This document shows positions 1 to 9,391 of a stretch of 64,000 nt of DNA, piece after piece. This DNA comes from an uncultured Veillonella sp. Lineage in GTDB: Bacteria > Bacillota > Negativicutes > Veillonellales > Veillonellaceae. The notes beneath the pieces were generated by a model. It was given only the letters and a program-made list of their open reading frames with translations. It ran no database searches and was not told the origin of the DNA. Each line of letters opens with the position of its first letter. Positions within the stretch are counted from its first letter, which is position 1. The stretch is taken from positions 62,001-126,000 of the forward strand of contig CABSJL010000001.1 of assembly GCA_902478055.1 (NCBI GenBank), in the 5' to 3' direction. The position numbers and the translations under genes are program-made.

Positions 1-423
1 GGTAGGGCTGGTAGAGGTGATAAAACGGGCAGTGTTGTTATACAAACATATAATCCTTTAAATTATGCTATAATAAAGAGTAAGGCTCATGATTATGTAG
101 GCTTTTACAATGAAGAAATTCAAAATCGTAAAGCCTTAGGATATCCTCCATTTAGAGAGATGATACATATGGTAGTGCGTCATCAGAACATGGACACCTT
201 GGAGACCATTGCTAATCGCATTGTAAGCGATTTAGAGGCTCATAAAGATAATAGCGATATGCTCATCAATGGTCCTTATGAAGCAAGTATTAAAAAGGTA
301 CGGGATATGTATCGTTTAGCGATTATGATTCGCGGTACCGATTTATCAAATTTAAAAGAATATATATATAATTCGTGGATCTTCACACAAGAAGGACTTT
401 TGATTGATGTAGATCCAGTTTAG
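1..423 (+). CDS. priA: Primosomal protein N' (PriA helicase), C-terminal part
   Basis: This is the last 140 residues of PriA, the superfamily 2 DNA helicase that reloads replisomes at stalled forks. The start lies left of the window and the frame is open from base 1. The visible part opens in helicase motif VI (GRAGRGDKTG), followed by VVIQTYNP and the RKALGYPPFREM stretch typical of the PriA C-terminal domain. Its stop is 13 bases before def, the same order as Bacillus subtilis priA-def-fmt. Only the fragment can be judged, so the zinc-binding region and helicase motifs I-V are not visible. Confidence 0.93.
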   Translation, partial: GRAGRGDKTGSVVIQTYNPLNYAIIKSKAHDYVGFYNEEIQNRKALGYPPFREMIHMVVRHQNMDTLETIANRIVSDLEAHKDNSDMLINGPYEASIKKVRDMYRLAIMIRGTDLSNLKEYIYNSWIFTQEGLLIDVDPV

Positions 424-436
424 TATAGGAGTATAA

Positions 437-925
437 ATGGCAGTATTAGACGTTGTGAAAGCAGGTCATCCCGTTTTAAAACAAATTGCGGAACCTGTAG
501 AACATGTTAATAAAAAACTTAGAGCCCTTATCGATGATATGGCTGAAACAATGTATGAAACCGAAGGTGTTGGACTGGCTGCACCTCAAGTAGCTGTATC
601 TAAACGAATTATCGTCGTAGATGATCATGCTGGTAGTGGTCTCATTGCCTTAATTAATCCTGAAATCACTCATGCTGAAGGCTCCCAAGTGGGACCAGAA
701 GGATGTTTGAGTGTACCTGGTTATTTTGGTGATGTTGAAAGATTCGATAAAATCACAGTTAAAGGAATTGACCCTCATAATAAAAAGGTAACAATTAAAG
801 CTGAAGGATTCTTGGCGCGTATTTTTCAACATGAAATTGACCATTTAGAAGGGCATTTGTTTATTGAAAAAGCAACTAACTTACGATTGATTACGGATCA
901 TCCAGAGGAGAAAGAAATTGTCTAA
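437..925 (+). CDS. def: Peptide deformylase
   Basis: It removes the N-terminal formyl group from nascent proteins at the ribosome exit. All three metal-site motifs are present in order: GVGLAAPQ at residues 44-51, EGCLS with metal ligand Cys90, and HEIDH at residues 132-136 with the two His ligands and the catalytic Glu133. At 162 residues it has the usual bacterial length. The ATG at 437 follows an AGGAG-like site (TATAGGAGTATAA). The end overlaps the start of fmt by 8 bases, so the deformylase and the formyltransferase are probably translationally coupled. The assignment is secure. Confidence 0.97.
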   Translation: MAVLDVVKAGHPVLKQIAEPVEHVNKKLRALIDDMAETMYETEGVGLAAPQVAVSKRIIVVDDHAGSGLIALINPEITHAEGSQVGPEGCLSVPGYFGDVERFDKITVKGIDPHNKKVTIKAEGFLARIFQHEIDHLEGHLFIEKATNLRLITDHPEEKEIV

Positions 926-1928
926 TCAAAAACAATTGCGCGTCGTATTTATGGGGACACCAGACTTTTCCGTTCCTACTTTAGAAGCATTAATTAAGGC
1001 TGGACACTCTATAGTTGGTGTATACTGCCAGCCTGATAAACAAAAAGGTCGCGGTAAACAAGTTCAAATGCCACCTGTAAAAGTAGCAGCGCTGAAACAT
1101 AATTTACCTGTGTTCCAACCTGTCACCTTACGTGATGAACAAGTACAAGCGGAACTTGAAGCGTTACAACCTGATGTAGTAGTGGTTATTGCGTACGGTA
1201 AAATCTTACCGCCATGGCTTATTCGCTTACCTCAATATGGATGTATTAACGTCCATGCATCTATTTTACCTAAGTATAGAGGGGCTGCGCCGATTCATTA
1301 TGCCATTTTAAATGGGGATACTAAAACAGGTGTTACCATTATGCATATGGATGATGGTCTTGATACTGGTGACATTATCGATATCGTGGAAACCGATATC
1401 TTACCTGGTGAAACGACAGGGCAATTATTTGAACGTATGGCTGTACTTGGTGGCGAAACGATTGTTCCCGTATTAACTCGTTGGGTTAATGGGGAAATTG
1501 TGGCAACTCCACAAGATGATACAATGGCTACACACACTGCCAAAATTACAAAAGAAATGGGACATATTGATTGGTCTAAATCTGCGAATGAAATTGTAAA
1601 TCTCATTAGGGGACTTAATCCAGCACCTGGATGTTATACGTATCTCGATGGAAAACGCTTAAAAGTTTGGTCTGGAGAAGTGGTTCCAAGTGATACGACT
1701 CACTGTTTGATAGATGTCCATGGTAAACATGTACCAATTGCTATATCTGCTACAACCGTGCCTGGTACAATCGTATCTAAAACAGCTGGGTTAGGTGTAT
1801 TTTGTGGTGATGGAAATATAATTCTATTAACAGAAGTTCAACCAGAAAATAAAAAGCGTATTTCTGCTATAGATTTTATAAATGGTCATCAAATAAAGGA
1901 AGGTATCGTTTTTGGAGACTCAATGTAA
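918..1928 (+). CDS. fmt: Methionyl-tRNA formyltransferase
   Basis: It formylates the Met on initiator tRNA with 10-formyl-tetrahydrofolate. The N-terminus reads VVFMGTPDFSVPTLEALI. The catalytic region has NVHASILPKYRGAAPI (Asn-His) followed by GVTIMHMDDGLDTGDI, which are the hydrolase/formyltransferase signatures. A C-terminal OB-like domain starts near residue 210. Length (336 residues) is slightly above the usual 310-320. The start is a TTG at 918 preceded by CAGAGGAG. It overlaps def by 8 bases, and its own end overlaps the next gene by 17 bases, so the def-fmt-DUF116 run is a tight operon. Confidence 0.96.
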   Translation: MSNQKQLRVVFMGTPDFSVPTLEALIKAGHSIVGVYCQPDKQKGRGKQVQMPPVKVAALKHNLPVFQPVTLRDEQVQAELEALQPDVVVVIAYGKILPPWLIRLPQYGCINVHASILPKYRGAAPIHYAILNGDTKTGVTIMHMDDGLDTGDIIDIVETDILPGETTGQLFERMAVLGGETIVPVLTRWVNGEIVATPQDDTMATHTAKITKEMGHIDWSKSANEIVNLIRGLNPAPGCYTYLDGKRLKVWSGEVVPSDTTHCLIDVHGKHVPIAISATTVPGTIVSKTAGLGVFCGDGNIILLTEVQPENKKRISAIDFINGHQIKEGIVFGDSM

Positions 1929-2694
1929 GCAGTACGAAACGTATCCGTTATACCTTATATTATCATCAATTACATGTGCTTTAATTACTGCCATAATCGG
2001 CTTTCTAATGTACGTGTTAGAACCTGGGCTTACACAATTACATCCTATTGTACCCATAATTATTACAGTTGTTTTTTCTGTATGTATTGGTGCTATATGG
2101 TTATTGTGCTTATCCTTGATTATTGCTAGTTTTGGTATTATACGGTTACATCCTATTGTTTTAAGGCTAGCCAATCAGTTTATATATGGATTATTTCCAT
2201 TATCTTTATTGATTGGTAAAGTGAGAGGGGTTACTAAGGATCAATTGCGTCAATCTATGATTGATTTAATTAATCATCTCGTGATGCTAGATATGTATAC
2301 GGTTGATCCAAAACGCATATTGTTATTAACACCGCATTGTTTACAGGAAAGCTCGTGTGTTCATAAGGTTACACATGATGTATATAATTGTAAACAGTGT
2401 GGTAGATGCCAGGTTGGAAGTTTATTACAAGTTGCCAAAGATTATGGCTGTCAATTTATAGTTGTAACAGGTGGTACATTAGCGCGAATGAAGGTAAAAG
2501 AAGCAAGGCCTAAGGCTATTGTAGCCATTGCTTGTGAACGTGATTTAGCAAGTGGTATGGCCGATGTATTTCCTATACCTGTCATTGGTGTTTTAAATGA
2601 AAGACCTAATGGACCATGTTGCAATACTACAGTGGATCCTGAACGAGTTCGTGCAGCAGTTGAACAATTAATTGGTAGGAAAAACAATGACTGA
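1912..2694 (+). CDS. DUF116 family membrane protein
   Basis: The protein has 260 residues. Two hydrophobic blocks at about residues 10-35 and 45-78 should span the membrane. The soluble C-terminal half carries a cysteine-rich segment, CLQESSCVHKVTHDVYNCKQ and then CGRCQVGSLLQVA, and later an NERPNGPCCNTT block. This cysteine pattern matches what I know of the DUF116 family, whose function is unknown; metal or Fe-S binding is an inference. The start is TTG at 1912, inside fmt, downstream of a weak GAAGG site. Its end overlaps the rsmB ATG by 8 bases. It sits where B. subtilis has nothing between fmt and rsmB, so it is an extra member of a conserved translation cluster. Confidence 0.8.
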   Translation: METQCKQYETYPLYLILSSITCALITAIIGFLMYVLEPGLTQLHPIVPIIITVVFSVCIGAIWLLCLSLIIASFGIIRLHPIVLRLANQFIYGLFPLSLLIGKVRGVTKDQLRQSMIDLINHLVMLDMYTVDPKRILLLTPHCLQESSCVHKVTHDVYNCKQCGRCQVGSLLQVAKDYGCQFIVVTGGTLARMKVKEARPKAIVAIACERDLASGMADVFPIPVIGVLNERPNGPCCNTTVDPERVRAAVEQLIGRKNND

Positions 2695-4042
2695 AGTAAA
2701 AAGTTATGAACAACAAAATATTCGATTGCTCGCAGTGAAAGCTTTGAGTGATATTAATCGTAATGGTGCTTATGCGAATATCAAGTTACAGGAGTATTTA
2801 CAGAAATATCATCTATCCGATTTAGACAGACGATTTTTTACTGAGTTGGTATATGGTGTTATTCGTAGAAAAAATTATCTTGATGCCATTATTATTCACT
2901 TTGCAAAACGACCTCTCAAGAAATTATCTTCAATGGTTGTAGAAATTCTTAGACTAGGTATTTACCAAATTATCTATATGGATAAGGTACCTGAAAGTGC
3001 AGCTGTCAATGAATCTGTTAAATTGGCTAAAAAGTTAACTAGAGGTTTATCTGGTTTTGTAAATGCAGTGTTACGTTCCGTTTTGCGTGAAAGTGATAGT
3101 ATTTCTATTGGTGAACTTGCTAAATCTGAGGCTGAAGAAATTTCTTTCATTTATAATCAACCATTATGGCTGGTTAATTTATGGATGAATGAAATGGGTA
3201 AGGATAAGACTATAGATCTTTGCGCTTGGTTTAATGAACAACCTAGATTGACGGCACGTATCAATACGATAAAAATATCTATTGAGGATTGCCTAAAAGA
3301 ATTACAAGATTTAGGTTGGACCGTTGAACAGGATACATATATTCCAGAAGTAGTTTATATTAATGCGCATCAAGGCCATTTAGAAAAAGCAAAACCTGTT
3401 ATCGATGGGCACATTACCTTTATGGATAAAGCATCTATGTTAGTGGCCCATGTAGTAAATCCGCAGCCAGGAGAGCGCATATTAGATTGTTGTGCTGCAC
3501 CAGGTGGTAAGTCTATGCATATGGCAAGCCTCATGAATAATACAGGCGCTATTATGAGTTGTGATATATACGATCATAAATTAGACCTTATGAATCACAA
3601 TGCTCAGCGATTGGGCGTATCTATTGTTTCTACTAAGCTCCAAGATGGTCGTTATTTACCTGATAATTGGAAGGAACAATTCGATCGTGTCTTAGTTGAT
3701 GCACCATGTTCTGGACTTGGCATTTTACAAAAAAAATTAGATATGCGTTGGAGAAAAACAGAATCCTTACTTACTGAATTGCCTCCATTACAGCTTGAAA
3801 TATTAGAAAAAGCCGCTGAAATGGTCAAAGTTAACGGATATTTAGTATATTCTACATGTACTATCAATAGCGGTGAAAATGAGGATGTATTGGAAAAATT
3901 CTTAGCAACTCATAAGAACTTTGTTATTGACCCTGTATCCTATGAAGGATTACCACCATCTACCGATGGTATGATTACAACATATCCACCGCGAGATCAT
4001 ATGGATGGATTCTTCATGGCTCGTATGAAGCGCATATCATAA
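2687..4042 (+). CDS. rsmB: 16S rRNA (cytosine-967-C5)-methyltransferase
   Basis: It methylates C967 of 16S rRNA using S-adenosylmethionine. The N-terminal about 130 residues form a NusB-like RNA-binding domain (DLDRRFFTELVYGVIRRK). The methyltransferase domain has the SAM motif CCAAPGGKS, the DAPCSGLGIL motif and STCTIN, whose Cys residues are the usual catalytic pair. The ATG at 2687 follows GGTAGGA at a good distance. A TTG 15 bases upstream in frame is possible but would lie on the Shine-Dalgarno. At 451 residues it has the family length. It overlaps the end of the DUF116 gene. Confidence 0.94.
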   Translation: MTEVKSYEQQNIRLLAVKALSDINRNGAYANIKLQEYLQKYHLSDLDRRFFTELVYGVIRRKNYLDAIIIHFAKRPLKKLSSMVVEILRLGIYQIIYMDKVPESAAVNESVKLAKKLTRGLSGFVNAVLRSVLRESDSISIGELAKSEAEEISFIYNQPLWLVNLWMNEMGKDKTIDLCAWFNEQPRLTARINTIKISIEDCLKELQDLGWTVEQDTYIPEVVYINAHQGHLEKAKPVIDGHITFMDKASMLVAHVVNPQPGERILDCCAAPGGKSMHMASLMNNTGAIMSCDIYDHKLDLMNHNAQRLGVSIVSTKLQDGRYLPDNWKEQFDRVLVDAPCSGLGILQKKLDMRWRKTESLLTELPPLQLEILEKAAEMVKVNGYLVYSTCTINSGENEDVLEKFLATHKNFVIDPVSYEGLPPSTDGMITTYPPRDHMDGFFMARMKRIS

Positions 4043-4060
4043 TAATAGAAATGGAGTACC

Positions 4061-5107
4061 ATGATAGAATTATTGGGTAAGTCTTTAGAAGAATTACAAT
4101 CTATCTTTAAGACCCATAATATACAAAAGTTTCGAGCGAAACAGTTAATCGACTATATCTATCATAGATATGTGTTTGATTTTCAAGACATGACACAATT
4201 TCCAAAAGAATTGCGTCAATGGTTAAGTGATAACTGTATTATTTCTTTACCTACATTAATTACAGAGTCTGTTTCTCCAGATGGGAAGACTCGTAAAATA
4301 CTCGTTGAAATGACAGATCAAAGCCGAGTAGAAGCCGTTCTGATGGAACAACACTATGGTTATTCCGTATGTGTTTCATCCCAAGTAGGCTGTGCTATGG
4401 GATGTGTATTCTGTGCTTCTACACAAGGCGGTTTGTACCGTGATTTGACAGCGGCTGAAATCATAGGTCAAGTTGTTATCTTCGGGGCTCTTACTAAAGA
4501 GCAAATTCATTCTGTTGTCGTTATGGGCGCAGGTGAGCCGTTACAAAACTATGATAATGTGTTACAAGCTTTACAACTGTTACACGATCCTGTAATTTGT
4601 AATATTAGTTATCGTAAGATGACGATTTCTACCTGTGGATGGGTTCCTAACATCTATAAGCTAGCTGATGAAGGATTGCCTATAACATTAGCACTCTCAT
4701 TACATGCTACAAATAATGAAGTGCGTCGTAGTATTATGCCTGTTGGGGCTCGTTATGAATTGACGGAAGTCTTAGATGCGGTAAAATATTATTATGATAC
4801 GACTCAACGTCGTATTACCTTTGAGTATATCCTTATAGATTCTATAAACGCATCTATGGAGGAGGCTCATGCTTTGGGAGAAATCTGTAAGGATTTCCCA
4901 AATTGCCATGTTAATTTAATTCCTGTTAACGGCAATGAACATATTGAATTATATAAACCATCTATTACGAATATGAATACATTTAAAGACATCGTTGCTT
5001 CCTATGGCGTATCTGTAACGGTACGTAAAGAGATGGGCGATGCAATCCAAGCCGCATGTGGGCAGCTAAAAGCAGCTCACGGTCGGAAAAAGGAGAATCA
5101 TGAATAA
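4061..5107 (+). CDS. rlmN: Dual-specificity 23S rRNA/tRNA adenine-C2 methyltransferase
   Basis: This radical SAM enzyme methylates C2 of A2503 in 23S rRNA and of A37 in some tRNAs. The CxxxCxxC cluster motif reads CAMGCVFCAS near residue 110. MGAGEPLQNYDNV and STCGWVPNI follow as in the family. The conserved C-terminal Cys needed for the methylated intermediate is in QAACGQLK near residue 338. Length (348) is typical. The ATG is preceded by AATGGAG. The last 8 bases overlap the phosphatase gene. The paralogue Cfr is the only real alternative, and the position in the rsmB-prpC-prkC cluster argues for RlmN. Confidence 0.95.
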   Translation: MIELLGKSLEELQSIFKTHNIQKFRAKQLIDYIYHRYVFDFQDMTQFPKELRQWLSDNCIISLPTLITESVSPDGKTRKILVEMTDQSRVEAVLMEQHYGYSVCVSSQVGCAMGCVFCASTQGGLYRDLTAAEIIGQVVIFGALTKEQIHSVVVMGAGEPLQNYDNVLQALQLLHDPVICNISYRKMTISTCGWVPNIYKLADEGLPITLALSLHATNNEVRRSIMPVGARYELTEVLDAVKYYYDTTQRRITFEYILIDSINASMEEAHALGEICKDFPNCHVNLIPVNGNEHIELYKPSITNMNTFKDIVASYGVSVTVRKEMGDAIQAACGQLKAAHGRKKENHE

Positions 5108-5801
5108 TTTTGTTGGTTTAAGTAAAATTGGACTTGTGCGTCAGCGCAATGAAGATCGATTTTTTATAGACGGTCCTATTTGTGCTGTCACTGATGGCAT
5201 GGGTGGCTATAGTGGTGGTGAAATCGCTAGTACCTATGCTGTTGATGAAATAAAAGAATATTTGGCCTCCCTTCAAACGGTTGGTCAACAAGACTTATGC
5301 GATGCCATTATTCATGCAAATGAACGTATAGCCAATCGCGTAGCTCATGAAGAACGTCTTGCTGGTATGGGTACTACTGCTGTTGTTACAGCTATTAATG
5401 GTAACCAATTATACTGGGCAAGTGTTGGTGATAGTCGTTTGTATGTATATAGAGATGGTCTTTTACGACAAATTACTACAGATCATTCTATGGTACAAGA
5501 ATTATTAGCTGCTGGAGAGATTACAAAGGATGAAATGCTAAATCATCCTCAAAGAAACTTATTAACCCGTGCAGTCGGTGTTGATAATACTTTAGAGGTA
5601 GATAGTGGTGTAGAATCCATTCTTCCAGGTGATCGTATTTTACTTTGCACTGATGGACTATGCGGATATGTATCAGATGATGTAATTGCTAGTGCTTTAC
5701 AATCTACTGATGATGATATGAAAGTTATAGAGTCATTAATGGAATCCGTATATGATGTCGGAGCAGGAGATAATGTGACCATTGTGGTGGGAACAATCTA
5801 A
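5100..5801 (+). CDS. prpC: PP2C-type Ser/Thr protein phosphatase
   Basis: A small (233-residue) metal-dependent phosphatase, expected to dephosphorylate targets of the kinase encoded next to it. The PP2C motifs are clear: RQRNEDRF, VTDGMGGYSGGEIAS, GMGTTAV, WASVGDSRLYVYRDG, QITTDHSMV, LLCTDGLCGYV and GAGDNVTIVV, which supply the Asp residues holding two metal ions. Length matches B. subtilis PrpC and streptococcal PhpP/Stp. The start codon lies in the end of rlmN after AAAAAGGAG, and the kinase gene begins 18 bases after the stop. Co-transcription with the kinase is near certain. Confidence 0.95.
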   Translation: MNNFVGLSKIGLVRQRNEDRFFIDGPICAVTDGMGGYSGGEIASTYAVDEIKEYLASLQTVGQQDLCDAIIHANERIANRVAHEERLAGMGTTAVVTAINGNQLYWASVGDSRLYVYRDGLLRQITTDHSMVQELLAAGEITKDEMLNHPQRNLLTRAVGVDNTLEVDSGVESILPGDRILLCTDGLCGYVSDDVIASALQSTDDDMKVIESLMESVYDVGAGDNVTIVVGTI

Positions 5802-5819
5802 TCTAGAAATGGAGAAATA

Positions 5820-7754
5820 ATGAGTACTATGAATATAAAAGGTTTACTTCTAGATAACCGCTACCGAATAGTTGATAAAATTGGCGTTGGCGGAATGGCA
5901 GACGTATACCTTGGAGAAGATACCTTACTAGGTAGACAAGTAGCAATTAAAGTATTGCATGCTAACTTTGCCAATGATGATGAGTTTGTTACGCGTTTTA
6001 AACGAGAAGCACAAGCGGCAGGCAAACTAAATCATCCTAATATTGTAAACATGTATGATGTAGGGTTTGATCAAGACTTACACTATATCATTATGGAATA
6101 TGTAGATGGTGAAACATTAAAAGAATACATTACTCGTCATGGCAGACTATCCATAGATGAGGCTGTTAAGTTCACAATTGCTATTGCTGAGGGCTTAGAG
6201 CACGCACATACAATGGGAATAGTACATTGTGATATTAAACCACATAATGTTATTATCACTCGTACTGGTCGTGTAAAAGTTACTGACTTTGGTATCGCTC
6301 GAGCCATGAATGCTACCAATACCGTGATGTATACGAACTCTATTTTAGGGTCAGCCCATTATTTATCACCAGAACAAGCTAGTGGTAAACCTGTGGATGG
6401 AAATACTGATATTTACTCTTTAGGGGTAGTTTTATATGAAATGCTTACTGGAAGGGTTCCTTTTGAAGGGGAAACACCAATCGCAGTAGCATTAAAACAT
6501 GTGCGTGAAAAAGTAGCTCCTCCAACCCGATATAATCCGTCCATTCCACCGCTTTTAGAAGCAGTTGTGATGAAGGCTCTATCTAAAAATCCTGCGGATC
6601 GTTTTGATTCTATTTCTGATATGATTAGTGATTTACGATTGTCCCAAGGATTTACAATGGGAAAAACACAACGTCATGAACCATATGACTTTGCTACACA
6701 AATGATTCCAGCTGTCGATCCTGAAGCTATGGAGGATTTCAGCACCATTGAAGAAGAGCAAAAAGATGAGGGTAAAAAGAAGAGTATGTTAAGCAAAATA
6801 GCATCGATTCCACAAAAATATATTGTTCTAGGTGCTGCTGTTATTTTCTTAGTAGCATTCTTAGGTGCCTTCTTGAGTTATGGTAACTTCTGGAGCAATA
6901 CAACAGTGGATGTACCTAATGTTGTAGGTAAGCAAGTATCTGTAGCTAAAAATATTTTAGAAGATAAACATTTGCGCGTATCTACAAGTGAAGTTACAAA
7001 CCCTGATGTACCAGCAGGTCAAGTTATTTCTCAGACTCCAGGGGCTGGGGAAAAGGTTAAAGAACAGCGAACCATACACCTTGTCGTTTCTAAAGGTGTT
7101 GGTGATATTACAGTACCAGACTTATCCGGTTTAACTGTAGAACAAGCACGACAACGTCTCAAAGATGTAGGTTTAGTTGTTGGTAAAGTAACTCAACAAT
7201 CTGTTGATAATAAACCTGATGGCGTTATTATTGCTCAAAGTCCATCTGGTGATTCTAAAGTTTCTAAAGGCACTACAATTGATCTCGTTGTAAATAAAGC
7301 AAAAGCTAAAAAGATTCAAATGCCAAATGTTATTGGTATGACCTTAAAAGATGCGCGAGATACATTGAGCAATGCTCATCTTGGCGTTAATCAAGTAGCT
7401 GGTTCAGTAGAAGAAAAATCTATCGTTACAGAGCAAAGCATTAAGGCTGGCGATGAAATTGATGAAGGAGCTACAGTAAACTTAACGACTGAATACAAAG
7501 ATGATAAAAAGAAATCTGATAAAAAGTCGGATAGTAGCAGTAATAAAACAACTGGTACTGTAGATATTACAGTTCCAGCGGGGTCTAAAAATCAAGAACT
7601 TAAAATTGTCGTAAAGGATGATGAAGGTTCTGCTGTTATTTATGATGATACAAATAAACCTGGTGATCGTATCGTTAAAAAAGTGTCTGGTGTAGGTAAT
7701 GTACGTATTGAGGTTTATCTCAATGGTGCATTAGTACAAGAAACAGCATTATAA
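5820..7754 (+). CDS. prkC: PASTA-domain Ser/Thr protein kinase
   Basis: This membrane kinase is expected to sense peptidoglycan fragments. The kinase domain fills residues 13-275: glycine loop GVGGMADVYLG, Lys44 in VAIKVL, catalytic HCDIKPHN at 136-143, DFG at 156-158 and SPEQ in the activation segment. A charged juxtamembrane stretch leads to one transmembrane helix at about 334-354. Three extracellular PASTA repeats follow, starting near residues 362, 430 and 499 (VPNVVGK, VPDLSGL, MPNVIGM). A lysine/serine linker and an unassigned beta-rich tail (580-644) end the 644-residue protein. The HRD arginine is Cys137. It is paired with prpC and followed by rsgA as in B. subtilis. Confidence 0.96.
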   Translation: MSTMNIKGLLLDNRYRIVDKIGVGGMADVYLGEDTLLGRQVAIKVLHANFANDDEFVTRFKREAQAAGKLNHPNIVNMYDVGFDQDLHYIIMEYVDGETLKEYITRHGRLSIDEAVKFTIAIAEGLEHAHTMGIVHCDIKPHNVIITRTGRVKVTDFGIARAMNATNTVMYTNSILGSAHYLSPEQASGKPVDGNTDIYSLGVVLYEMLTGRVPFEGETPIAVALKHVREKVAPPTRYNPSIPPLLEAVVMKALSKNPADRFDSISDMISDLRLSQGFTMGKTQRHEPYDFATQMIPAVDPEAMEDFSTIEEEQKDEGKKKSMLSKIASIPQKYIVLGAAVIFLVAFLGAFLSYGNFWSNTTVDVPNVVGKQVSVAKNILEDKHLRVSTSEVTNPDVPAGQVISQTPGAGEKVKEQRTIHLVVSKGVGDITVPDLSGLTVEQARQRLKDVGLVVGKVTQQSVDNKPDGVIIAQSPSGDSKVSKGTTIDLVVNKAKAKKIQMPNVIGMTLKDARDTLSNAHLGVNQVAGSVEEKSIVTEQSIKAGDEIDEGATVNLTTEYKDDKKKSDKKSDSSSNKTTGTVDITVPAGSKNQELKIVVKDDEGSAVIYDDTNKPGDRIVKKVSGVGNVRIEVYLNGALVQETAL

Positions 7755-7762
7755 GGGGAATT

Positions 7763-8626
7763 ATGATTACAGGCATTGTTGTCAAAAATATGAATGGTTA
7801 CTTTTACGTACAAGACGATAACAGTACTGTTCATGAATGTAAAGTTCGAGGCAGATTAAAGAAAGGTCGCTACAGTTTACTTGTTGGTGACCGTGTTACG
7901 ATTTCAGAGGATGGATTCGTTGAGTCCATCCATGATCGTCATAATGCTATGGTAAGACCTGCGGTAGCCAATATAGACCAAGTTGTATTGGTTGTAGCTG
8001 CCCATGAGCCAGATATTAATGAGTTATTGCTCAATAAAATGTTGGTTATGATTGAGCATGCAGATATTCCTATTGTATTATGTATCAACAAATGTGATTT
8101 GATGGATTCAGATACGGAAGAGATGGTAAAACTTTATCAATCTATCGGCTATGAAGTATTGATGACATCAACATATAATATGACTGGTATTGATGACTTA
8201 CGTCATGTCTTAGAACACAAGGTAACTGCTTTTGCAGGTCCTTCTGGTGTTGGTAAAAGTAGTTTATTAAATGCAGTGGACCCTAAGTTTGCATTCCAAA
8301 CGGGAGAGGTTAGTGACAAAATTAAGCGTGGTAAACATACTACTCGTCATGCTTCCTTATATAGTTTGGATTCAAATTCCTTTATCATGGATACACCAGG
8401 CTTTAGCGCCATTGAGTTCAATGATGTATCATTAGAACGGTTACCTACGTTATTCCCTGAATTTAGTGATTATGTTGATACATGTAAATTTAATCCTTGT
8501 TATCATGAACATGAACCTATTTGTGGCATAAAAGATGCTTTAGAGGCTGGCCATATTCATCAAGGACGATATGATGCATATATGTCTATACGTAATGACA
8601 TAGAAAGTCAACGAAAGAGGTTTTAA
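7763..8626 (+). CDS. rsgA: Ribosome small-subunit-dependent GTPase A
   Basis: A late 30S-assembly GTPase that proofreads the decoding centre. It has an N-terminal OB fold and then a circularly permuted GTPase: NKCD (G4) comes before the P-loop GPSGVGKSS (G1) and DTPGFS (G3). The C-terminal zinc knuckle is CKFNPCYHEHEPICGI. This order of motifs is diagnostic. Length (287) is typical. The ATG at 7763 follows AAGGGGAAT. The stop is one base before the rpe start, so the two are co-translated. In other Firmicutes the neighbouring PrkC phosphorylates RsgA (CpgA), which makes the adjacency functionally sensible. Confidence 0.96.
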   Translation: MITGIVVKNMNGYFYVQDDNSTVHECKVRGRLKKGRYSLLVGDRVTISEDGFVESIHDRHNAMVRPAVANIDQVVLVVAAHEPDINELLLNKMLVMIEHADIPIVLCINKCDLMDSDTEEMVKLYQSIGYEVLMTSTYNMTGIDDLRHVLEHKVTAFAGPSGVGKSSLLNAVDPKFAFQTGEVSDKIKRGKHTTRHASLYSLDSNSFIMDTPGFSAIEFNDVSLERLPTLFPEFSDYVDTCKFNPCYHEHEPICGIKDALEAGHIHQGRYDAYMSIRNDIESQRKRF

Positions 8627-8627
8627 A

Positions 8628-9278
8628 ATGATTAAAATTGCACCATCTATGCTCTCTGCAAATTTTGCAACATTAAGTGAAGAAATAAAATCTATTGAAT
8701 TAGCAGGAGCAGACTTATTGCATATTGATATTATGGATGGTCATTTTGTACCAAACCTAACTTTTGGTGCACCTATAGTAAAAGCAATCCGTCCTTATAC
8801 ACAACTACCATTTGATGTTCATTTAATGGTTACTAATCCTGGTGATTACGTAGAAGAGTTTGCAAAGATTGGTGTAGAGTATTTTACATTCCATCAAGAA
8901 ACAGTGCCTCATATGCATCGATTGATTCAACATATCAAACAATGTGGTATGAAAGCAGGGGTATCACTTAATCCAGGTACACCAGTATCTTTATTGGAGG
9001 ATGTAGCAGCTGATCTTGATATGATTTTAATTATGTCCGTAAATCCTGGCTTTGGTGGTCAATCCTTTATTCCAAACGCTATTAAAAAAGTTAAACAAGC
9101 TAAAATGCTATTAGAAGAAGTGGACAATACAACTGCAGTTATTGAAGTAGATGGCGGTATTAATGATATTACTTGTGTACCTATTAAACGAGCAGGTGCT
9201 ACAATTCTAGTTGCTGGTTCCGCTGTGTTTGGCGCTGATGATCGGGCACAAATGATTGAGGCCATTAGAAATAACTAG
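8628..9278 (+). CDS. rpe: Ribulose-phosphate 3-epimerase
   Basis: It interconverts ribulose-5-phosphate and xylulose-5-phosphate in the pentose phosphate pathway. The 216-residue TIM barrel shows KIAPSMLSANFATL, HIDIMDGHFVPNLTFG (metal-binding His and Asp), FDVHLMV, MSVNPGFGGQSF and the second catalytic Asp in EVDGGI. AGSAVFG forms the phosphate site. The gene starts one base after rsgA, with AAAGAGGTTTTAAA as its ribosome site, and a stem-loop terminator follows about 110 bases downstream. This gene ends the first operon. Confidence 0.97.
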   Translation: MIKIAPSMLSANFATLSEEIKSIELAGADLLHIDIMDGHFVPNLTFGAPIVKAIRPYTQLPFDVHLMVTNPGDYVEEFAKIGVEYFTFHQETVPHMHRLIQHIKQCGMKAGVSLNPGTPVSLLEDVAADLDMILIMSVNPGFGGQSFIPNAIKKVKQAKMLLEEVDNTTAVIEVDGGINDITCVPIKRAGATILVAGSAVFGADDRAQMIEAIRNN

Positions 9279-9391
9279 TTATTATAATAATTGTTATTTT
9301 GAGTTTACTATCTTAATACTATGTGTAGTATCTAAACAGTATTATGTTTGGAAATAATAGCTACTAGAAAAATAATTTTATAATCAAAAAG

